From: Silene conica
Lineage: Eukaryota > Streptophyta > Magnoliopsida > Caryophyllales > Caryophyllaceae
Direction: 5' to 3'
Length of the DNA stretch: 64,000 nt
Assembly: GCA_029255685.2 (NCBI GenBank)
Contig: CM055318.2
Location: forward strand, 9,987,001 to 10,051,000
The translations under genes and the position numbers were made by a program. The notes under the pieces were generated by a model that saw only the letters and a program-made list of their open reading frames with translations, did not search any database and had not been told where the DNA came from. Below are positions 56,969 to 64,000 of this stretch, piece after piece (the stretch's first letter is position 1; every line of letters begins with the position of its first letter).

Positions 56969-59197
56969 ATGGCTGGTGAAGACCCAATGCCAAGTGCCAA
57001 GCTAGCACGTGAATCCTGGCTAAAGGCCTTCATGGACTCCATGAATCAGTCAACTAGACTGAGGAATGATGGGTCAAACTTCTCTGACTGGGAGGCAGCA
57101 CTACGGAATGCTGCCATTGCTGACGGAAAGCTTAAGTATTTAACTGAGCCCAATCCGGCACACCCAGGAACTGGAGCTAGAGCCAACGAAATTCGCGCTC
57201 ATAGCGATTTTGTTATGGAAGCGGGTGCGATAAAGAACGTACTCATCTATGCAATGGAATCAAATTTGCAAAGACGCTTCATATCCCATGGTGCAAACAA
57301 GATTTTCACCACGCTCTCTAACGAATTCTCCAAGGCTCCGAGAATTGTTTCTTATGAGCATACCTGTCGCTTCTTTGAGGCGAAACTCCAGAAGGGCCAA
57401 GCTGTTAGCCCACATATTCTCAACATGATTGAGAATATCGAGAAACTGGAGACCCTGAACTGCAAGATCAGTGAGAACATAATCGTTGATCGTATGCTTC
57501 ATTCGCTTCATGATGGGTTCGCCCTCTTTAGGGCCAACTATTACATGAACGACATGAAGAAGACTCCTCATGAGCTCCACTCCCTTCTCGTACAGACTGA
57601 GAAGGATCTAAAGTTAAGTGGGAGCATGAAGCAGGATGTTCTCATGATCGCCAGTAAGGGAAAGGGTAAAGGTAAGGCTAAAGCTCAGGGCGACCTAGCA
57701 GTAGGTAAGCCCAGGTTCAAGAAACCAGGATTTGCTAAGAGTGGGCCAGGTGAGTCGAGCAACTCACAGGGCAAGACAAAGAGCAAGGATACAAGCATGG
57801 AATGTCACCATTGCCACAAGACTGGGCATTGGAGGCGCTCATGCCCCGTGTATCGCGAGGACATTAAGGTAGGCCGTGTTACTCCTGTTGGTATGTCTTC
57901 TTCTTCTTTTATTCACATGATTGAGATTAACCACGCAAGTTGCGGAACTTGGGTACTTGATACTGGTTGTGGTTCTCATCTATGTAATCATGTGCAGGGC
58001 CTCCGAAACCAAGAACCCCTAACCAAGGGTGAGGTGGACCTGCGAGTCGGGAATGGAGCACGCGTTGCTGCAGTCTCGAAGGGAACATACGTGATCCAGC
58101 TTCCAAGTGGATTCGAGTTATTTTTATATAACTGTTATTATGTTCCTAGTTTGTCCAAAAACATTATTTCAGTTTCTGCACTTGACAAACTCGGCTTTTC
58201 ATTTGTAATAGAGAATAATAGCTGTATTTTCTCCTTACACAATATGATTTATGGCAAGGCAGTTTCCATGAATGGAATTTATGTTTTAGATCAAACTACC
58301 GAGATATTACATGTGAATAACAAGAGATTAAAGGTAGGTGACAAAGATCAAACTTACCTATGGCATTGTCGTATGGGACACATAAATGAGAAACGCGTAA
58401 AACAGCTCATACAGAATGGAGCTATATCGCCCTTTGATTTCGAATCATATGGCACGTGTGAATCATGTCTCATCGGCAAAATGACTCGTATTTCCTTCAA
58501 AGGTGTTGGAATGCGCGCTGCCGACCTATTAGGACTCATACATACAGACGTATGTGGCCCTATGTCGATCAACGCACGAGAAGGCTATAGGTATTTCATC
58601 ACTTTCACGGATGATTTGAGTAGATATGGCTATGTCTACTTGATGAAACATAAAAGTGAATCCTTTGACAAGTTCAAAGAATACCAGAATCAGGTACAGA
58701 ACCAGCTGGGCAGAAAGATTAAAGCACTACGTTCAGATCGTGGTGGTGAGTATCTTTCACACGAGTTTGATCAACACCTTAAAGACTGTGGGATCGTGCT
58801 ACAGTTGACTCCACCTGGAACACCACAATTAAATGGTGTGTCCGAACGGAGAAATCGAACTCTACTCGATATGGTTCGATCCATGATGAGTCACACCGTT
58901 GTGCCTGATTCATTGTGGGGCTATGCTCTTTTGCCGGCCGCTCTAATACTTAACCGAAGTCCGTCTAAAGCTGTTGACAAGACTCCATACGAATTATGGA
59001 AGGGAACGGTCCCTAACTTGTCCTTTATTCGGGTTTGGGGCTGCGAGGCTTATGTCAAGTGGAGACACGAGGATAAGCTCGGCCCGCGATCGGTCAAAAC
59101 ATACTTTATAGGCTATCCAAAGGGAACTTTTGGTCATTACTTCTACTCGCCTACCGAACAACGTGTTTTTGTTGCGGCTACCGAACAAGTCGAGTAA
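56969..59197 (+). CDS. Copia gag-protease-integrase
   Basis: 742 codons. Gag (1 to about 270) is followed by a Lys/Gly-rich basic stretch and one CCHC zinc knuckle (C279-x2-C-x4-H-x4-C, CHHCHKTGHWRRSC). Protease: D331-T-G within WVLDTGCGSH. Integrase: zinc region starting at H466 (WHCRMGH, then CESCLIGK) and catalytic D527, D590, E626 (D-x35-E spacing between the last two). The frame ends at TAA after ATEQVE, in the linker between integrase and RT, where the next frame (+1) takes over. The repeated CTACCGAACAA around 59150-59185 marks a likely site of an indel. Start ATG is the first in the leader that opens the homologous gag. Confidence 0.92.
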   Translation: MAGEDPMPSAKLARESWLKAFMDSMNQSTRLRNDGSNFSDWEAALRNAAIADGKLKYLTEPNPAHPGTGARANEIRAHSDFVMEAGAIKNVLIYAMESNLQRRFISHGANKIFTTLSNEFSKAPRIVSYEHTCRFFEAKLQKGQAVSPHILNMIENIEKLETLNCKISENIIVDRMLHSLHDGFALFRANYYMNDMKKTPHELHSLLVQTEKDLKLSGSMKQDVLMIASKGKGKGKAKAQGDLAVGKPRFKKPGFAKSGPGESSNSQGKTKSKDTSMECHHCHKTGHWRRSCPVYREDIKVGRVTPVGMSSSSFIHMIEINHASCGTWVLDTGCGSHLCNHVQGLRNQEPLTKGEVDLRVGNGARVAAVSKGTYVIQLPSGFELFLYNCYYVPSLSKNIISVSALDKLGFSFVIENNSCIFSLHNMIYGKAVSMNGIYVLDQTTEILHVNNKRLKVGDKDQTYLWHCRMGHINEKRVKQLIQNGAISPFDFESYGTCESCLIGKMTRISFKGVGMRAADLLGLIHTDVCGPMSINAREGYRYFITFTDDLSRYGYVYLMKHKSESFDKFKEYQNQVQNQLGRKIKALRSDRGGEYLSHEFDQHLKDCGIVLQLTPPGTPQLNGVSERRNRTLLDMVRSMMSHTVVPDSLWGYALLPAALILNRSPSKAVDKTPYELWKGTVPNLSFIRVWGCEAYVKWRHEDKLGPRSVKTYFIGYPKGTFGHYFYSPTEQRVFVAATEQVE

Positions 59198-60971
59198 TAG
59201 AACCTTCGAGTTATCGGAGGTTCAAGAACCAACTACCGAGCAACCATTGGAGGAAACAGTTCCTTCAACCGAGGCTGCGGTAGATATCCCTGAAGAACCT
59301 AGGAGGTCGGGAAGAGTCTCTATTCCACCGGACAGATACATTGGTATGGTCGAGGAACATGATACAGATGACGTCTTACTCCTAGATGGTAATGAACCCA
59401 AAACCTATAAAGGTGCCATGACTAGTTCTGACTCAAAGCTATGGCTAGAAGCCATGCAATCCGAGATGGACTCCATGTATGAGAACAACGTGTGGGATCT
59501 TGTGGACCTACCTGCAAAGGTACGTCCCCTTCAATGCAAATGGCTTTACAAGATAAAGCATGCCGTGGAAGGACAACAAGATATCCACAAGGCTAGACTA
59601 GTTGCTAAAGGTTTCACTCAAGTGCCAGGCTTGCACTATGATGAGATCTTTGCACCCGTAGTCATGCTACGTTCCATTCGGATTATCTTAGCGATCGCCG
59701 CATTTCATGATTATGAAATATGGCAAATGGACGTTAAAACCGCCTTCTTAAACGGTTATTTGGAGGAAGAGTTGTACATGGTACAACCCGAGGGTTTTAT
59801 CGATCCAGCACATCCTAAGAAAGTTTGCAAGCTTAAGCGTTCCATCTATGGACTTAAGCAAGCATCGCGGAGTTGGAATCATCGCTTCGACCAAGTGATA
59901 AAAGAGAATGGGTTCATTCGATCAGTCGAGGAACCATGTCTCTATATCAAGTCGAGTGGGAGCAAGATTGTATTCCTAGTACTGTATGTCGACGACATAC
60001 TCTTGATTGGGAATGACATACCTCTCTTATCTTCGGTTAAAGCATGGTTGAAAAACCACTTCCAGATGAAAGATCTGGGAGAGGCACAAAGAATTTTGGG
60101 CATCCGTATCTACAGGGATAGATCACGACGGATGTTGTCTCTCAGTCAGGAGTCTTATATAGATAAGATTCTAGAGAGATTCAGTATGACGAACTCCAAG
60201 AAAGGGTTCCTTCCTATGACTCCTGGGCTTCACTTGAGCAAAACTCAAGAAGCTAAGTCATTGGAAGAGAAAGAGCGCATGAGTCGGATTCCTTATGCTT
60301 CGGCAATAGGATCGATCATGTATGCCATGATATGCACACGTCCGGACGTTGCATATGCATTGAGTATGACAAGTCGATTCCAAGCTCATCCAGGTGAACA
60401 ACACTGGATGGCCGTGAAAAACATTCTTAAGTACCTACGGAGGACTAAAGATTGGGGATTGACTTACGGAGGCGACTCGACGCTCTGCGCCACGGGTTAC
60501 GCAGATGCTAGCTTCCAAACGGATCGAGATGACTCGAAATCTCAGTCTGGATTCGTTTTTACTCTTAATGGCGCTGCTGTCAGCTGGAAAAGTTCTAAAC
60601 AGAGTGTTACAGCATATTCTACGACTGAGTCCGAGTACTATGCCGCCTCGGAAGCAGCTAAGGAAGCAATATGGATGCGTCAATTCTTACAAGGACTCTC
60701 GGTAGTGCCTAGTTCGAATGACCCAATCACCGTTTATTGTGACAATAGCGGTGCCATCTTCCAAGCTAAGGAGCATAAGTCTAGCAGCAAGGCTAGACAT
60801 GTACAACGGAAAGCTCATCTAATCAGAGATTACGTGGAGCAAAAGGAGATATTCATTGATAAGATAGCTACGGATGACAACATAGCTGATCCTCTTACAA
60901 AAGCATTACCACGTGATAAGCATGAAGGGCACATTCATTCCATGGGAATTGGATGTGTTCCTAAGTTGTAG
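59130..60971 (+). CDS. Copia reverse transcriptase-RNase H
   Basis: Open frame +1 relative to the upstream one; it overlaps it by 68 bp and opens on TTG, so it is not an independent gene but the downstream part of the polyprotein. RT begins at KLWLEAMQSEMDSM, with the catalytic box YVDD at residues 286-289 (59985-59996). RNase H contains GYADASFQTDRDDSKSQSGF, then TTESEYYAASEAAKE and VYCDNSGAI, and ends NIADPLTKALPRDKHEGHI, the usual copia C-terminus. No internal stops. As encoded, RT is produced only if ribosomes shift frame; a mutation is the simpler reading. Confidence 0.9.
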   Translation: MVITSTRLPNNVFLLRLPNKSSNRTFELSEVQEPTTEQPLEETVPSTEAAVDIPEEPRRSGRVSIPPDRYIGMVEEHDTDDVLLLDGNEPKTYKGAMTSSDSKLWLEAMQSEMDSMYENNVWDLVDLPAKVRPLQCKWLYKIKHAVEGQQDIHKARLVAKGFTQVPGLHYDEIFAPVVMLRSIRIILAIAAFHDYEIWQMDVKTAFLNGYLEEELYMVQPEGFIDPAHPKKVCKLKRSIYGLKQASRSWNHRFDQVIKENGFIRSVEEPCLYIKSSGSKIVFLVLYVDDILLIGNDIPLLSSVKAWLKNHFQMKDLGEAQRILGIRIYRDRSRRMLSLSQESYIDKILERFSMTNSKKGFLPMTPGLHLSKTQEAKSLEEKERMSRIPYASAIGSIMYAMICTRPDVAYALSMTSRFQAHPGEQHWMAVKNILKYLRRTKDWGLTYGGDSTLCATGYADASFQTDRDDSKSQSGFVFTLNGAAVSWKSSKQSVTAYSTTESEYYAASEAAKEAIWMRQFLQGLSVVPSSNDPITVYCDNSGAIFQAKEHKSSSKARHVQRKAHLIRDYVEQKEIFIDKIATDDNIADPLTKALPRDKHEGHIHSMGIGCVPKL

Positions 60972-61760
60972 TACTCTTTTATGAATTCATGTAATAATTC
61001 ATTTTCTCGTGTACTTTATTCAACCTTATTGTTATGATATATAATGTTTTGTTTCTCATGTGGAATTGTACGCCAATTTTGAACACCACAAAGTGAACTG
61101 ATTAACATTACATCGTTTTGGTCCTTGATTACCCACTTGAGCTGATAACTCAGGTAATCATTTTGTGACGTTGGTTGATGGTGGGTTCAACGAGCCATAA
61201 GTCACGCGGCTGACTGACCAATCACAAAGGCGAGTTATACGGATATCTCGTAGGACACCCCGTGACATCGTTATGGAGTCCTAAATGTTTTATAACATTG
61301 GGTGCCAGGTCGTGGATAGGACCTCCATAGTGTTCCTTAGAGTCGAGTCTTTTGACTTTCAACTGTCTCTTGAGATTAAGGCAGATTTTGGGTAACTTTG
61401 GTTTCTTTCCCACGGTCACCGTAACAGGGGTCAAGAGGATTTTTTTCTGGGTTATTTCATGCTGGGCGATATCGGCAGGATTCGAGTTGAGAGAAATATC
61501 CAAACCCTTATCAGGATTTTATCATTTCTCAGGGCCACTCGAGGAGTAGTAACTGAAATGCATGGCCATGCTCGAATACAGATTCGTCTTATCAGTTAAG
61601 TTACTCTCTAGTCGGGGAAACCACTCTTGATACAGATCGCTTGTGAGATACGACCTTTGCGAATGCGGATTTGCAAATTGTCTTACATTGAGTGGGAGAA
61701 ATTTTAAAAGGATATGAGAATCGGTTATCGCACCTACACTTGTACGGACAAGTGGGAGTT
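60972..61760 (+). other. Copia 3' untranslated region and purine tract
   Basis: About 790 bp without coding potential between the pol stop and the 3' LTR. It ends TGTACGGACAAGTGGGAGTT, whose purine run primes plus-strand synthesis. Confidence 0.75.
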
Positions 61761-62831
61761 TGTTGGAGCTTGTGTCCTCCACATGTAGTGTGATAACGTC
61801 ATTGAACATACCCTTGTACGGACAAGTGGGAGATTGTTGGGGCTGGTGTCCTTGACAATTAAGTACAATGACTTATTAAATCTCTTTAAGGACCACAAGG
61901 GCATACTTTTGTATTATTACCAGTTGATCCACATTTATCAATAACGGTTGGCTTGCTAGATAAGTTTGACGTTATTGTCATACGGATGGCGGTGGTCAAC
62001 TGGTCCCTATACGTCACACCTATAGGACACGTTTGAGAGATGTGAAGGTATGAAAATACAGTCACATTTTGCCGGATATGACTAAACAGTTAGTCAGAGG
62101 TATTGACTACTAAATTAGTCAATAAGATGTTGAGATTATTATTTAATACGGATTAAATAAATTTAGCTAATACGGATTACATGATTAAATTCGTAAATTA
62201 AATATGAACGGTTATATTTAATTAAATATTGTATTCGCGTATTAATATAAACAGTTATATTAATTTGGGTAATTATACAATATCGTATTTTGTCAGACCA
62301 TTATTAATATATCGACTGTATTAATATCTGATAACATGTTACGATTTATAATTAAAATTACCGCGAACAACTTAAAGCTAAATGGGTCGAATCACGAATT
62401 AGAATAAGGTAAGAGTGGAAAGCCCACTCCTACCCTATTAGAATTTTCGGCCAAAACAACTACATAAGGAGGAGGACTCTCCTTATGTCAGTTACTCTTG
62501 TTGCACTGTTTAACAAATCTCAAAAGAAAATTAGGGTTTGAGAGCATCCTTCTCCTATAACCCAGATCTCACATCTAAAACCTAAATAGCTCTCCCAATA
62601 TTGCAAGGCAGTTGGAGAGGATTTCTAGCACACGCGGCCTCGTCTCATTCTAAGTCTTGGGTGCAAGTTATAGGAGGGAATTTGTGTTAATTCCTGTTCT
62701 TAGGCCTTTTGCGCGAGGACTAAAGGTTGTACTTCTTTTCTTATGCTTTTTAATCTTATGACGATATTCACGACTGTAATTTTCATTATAATCCTGTAAT
62801 TAAAGGGCGAATACACGTTTGTTTCCTCACA
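61761..62831 (+). repeat. Copia 3' LTR
   Basis: 1071 bp, one apparent base difference from the 5' LTR, followed by GATAA. Confidence 0.93.
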
Positions 62832-62836
62832 GATAA

Positions 62837-63806
62837 ATCCCCTCATTATGTCTATTACTTCTTATGAAATTATGAAACCACAATTAAACGTCTCATGCCA
62901 CATATCATTCACTCACTTTTTATCCACAATAAGGAACTCCTCAAGCACACAAAGAACTTAACATTCACTTATCCCAAATGAGATTTCATCCTAACAACGA
63001 CTATTCCCAAAATCAAGTTCATCTCAACAACCTCTAATCCCAATGTAAACTCCTTCTTAACAAACTCAAATCTCAAAGTAAACTCCCTCGTTACCAAACT
63101 TATAAATGCACTTTTCTTTCATACCTGAACACCAATCTTCCAAACAATTCTAACTTCATACCTTAAGAAACTACAAAGAGATCAACCTCAAAATCACCTC
63201 AAGCAAGGTCGATGTCGCCAAATGATCCAAAAACATGAAAGTACGATAAGAGTAAAGCTCGGGTTATCAAGGAAAAAGTTTTGACCGGCATATAACCAAA
63301 ATGCACGACATGTAAGACGTAACATGTAAATGACATTTTCAAAATTGACGATCTTTAAAAATTGATAAGCATGCTTGAAAAAGTTATACATGAGCAACAC
63401 ATTTATATACAATTAATGACGAAACATAACATCAAGTCATTAATAACACAATATATAAACTGTAGATTTAGTTAAATTAAAAACGATGAACATTAAAACA
63501 TAAACAAATAAATATATGAACAAAATGCAATACAATTAATAACGATGCAAAACCTCAATGAATAAATGCACAATTTCATGAACAACACAAATAACACAAT
63601 TAATAAATATACGAAACATTAACGCATAATCAAACAAATAGATAAATTATACATGTACTATAATAACAACGATATGAAACATTAAGATGTAAACAAACAA
63701 GTCCTTAAGTGTTTCTACCCCATTTACTCTCACTCATTTACTAAGTCAATATAGTTTTAGTCATAAACTACGCGAGAGTTGGGAGCGTGTTCGCTCTGAT
63801 ACCAAC
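62837..63806 (-). other. LARD-2 internal region, last part, with primer site
   Basis: Homologous to about 44180-45159 of LARD-1. Non-coding. Primer site (TGGTATCAGAGC on the minus strand) at 63793-63804. Confidence 0.8.
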
Positions 63807-64000
63807 TGTAACAACCCGGATTATAAAACAAAGGAATAACATAATATAAAAGAATATCAGAGTGTAACTCAATGATAACTGGGTTAAGGTGGCGGAAACA
63901 CCTTACCCAAATCCGGATCGATACTCAAATCGAAAACCAAACTAATACATTATTCAAAGGTTCTTAAAAACTTAAAACAAAGGTCCTAAACAATTTATTA
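63807..64000 (-). repeat. LARD-2 right (5') LTR, cut by the window end
   Basis: Starts TGTAACAACCCGG and follows the left LTR (47771 onward) to the last base given. Confidence 0.9.

Larger units (their letters stand above)
54154..62831 (+). mobile_element. Ty1/copia retrotransposon, young
   Basis: 8678 bp with TSD GATAA (54149-54153, 62832-62836). The LTRs are 54154-55224 and 61761-62831, both 1071 bp. By eye they differ at one base (T at about 54361, A at about 61975; near GTTTGTCG/GTTTGACG), so insertion is very recent. Primer site 55227-55239 and purine tract CAAGTGGGAG before the 3' LTR. The order gag, protease, integrase, RT, RNase H is diagnostic of copia. The polyprotein is in two frames. 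The lineage within copia is not assigned. Confidence 0.95.
47771..64000 (-). mobile_element. LARD-2: second non-coding gypsy-derived element, extends past the window
   Basis: Left LTR 47771-50281 (2511 bp), internal region from 50282 to 63806 interrupted by a solo LTR (51448-52993) and a copia element (54154-62831), primer site at 63793-63804, right LTR from 63807 to the window end. Same family and orientation as LARD-1 but more diverged from it than LARD-1's own LTRs are from each other, so it is a separate insertion. It begins TGCAAC at the left, TGTAAC at the right. The left flank is CGGAG; the right flank is outside the window. Confidence 0.85.

Overview
The window is nuclear DNA of a flowering plant, very probably a eudicot. 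It is AT-rich, its genes have introns, and it carries a BAHD acyltransferase, an AGL62-type MADS-box gene, part of an ARF GTPase gene and part of a Toc34 plastid-import GTPase gene. The rest is plant LTR retrotransposons, Helitron ends and MITEs. Scattered TACTCCGTA-type motifs and the MITE types would fit Caryophyllales, but I cannot establish that from this sequence.

Layout. 1-18 kb is the gene-bearing part: BAHD gene (minus, 1144-2538), a lone first exon of an ARF-like gene (plus, 4426-4573), an AGL62-like gene (minus, 6935-7630), then about 10 kb of AT-rich DNA with Helitron 3' ends, small MITEs, a PIF/Harbinger MITE containing a minisatellite, and a possible gene 5' end near 12.7-13 kb. 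At 18211-18949 three exons of a Toc34-like gene appear. A fourth exon was split by a retrotransposon and resumes at 47705.

19-64 kb is a nest of LTR elements that target-site duplications (TSDs) let me unpick. LARD-1 (non-coding, minus, 19020-47699, TSD GTTTC) went into Toc34 exon 4. A second non-coding element, E2 (plus, 19497-39783, TSD CTTAC), went into the left LTR of LARD-1. A Tekay-type Ty3/gypsy chromovirus (minus, 22450-33020, TSD CGAAG) went into E2. E2 also holds the 5' half of a copia element (35620 to about 39040). LARD-2 (minus, 47771 to beyond the window) lies 71 bp from LARD-1 and has received a solo LTR (51448-52993, TSD CTCTC) and a young Ty1/copia element (54154-62831, TSD GATAA).

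How the parts relate. The LARDs have no open reading frames but share the Tekay element's terminal signals (a TGTAA start, a TGTTACA end, the same tRNA-Met primer site and a common block next to the 3' LTR), so they look like non-autonomous passengers of Tekay-like machinery. The Tekay polyprotein is one frame cut by two TAG codons. The copia polyprotein carries one frame change between integrase and reverse transcriptase.

The most unusual signal is a repeated structural theme in the non-coding parts of these unrelated elements. Each has a tandem array of small inverted repeats in which the loop is constant and the stem sequence changes from unit to unit while staying self-complementary. I see such arrays in E2 (20.3-21.9 kb), in the Tekay LTRs, twice in each LARD LTR, and more weakly in the solo LTR. 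Two related copia LTRs also share a two-stem fold with paired changes. All of this was read by eye; no statistics or database searches were possible.
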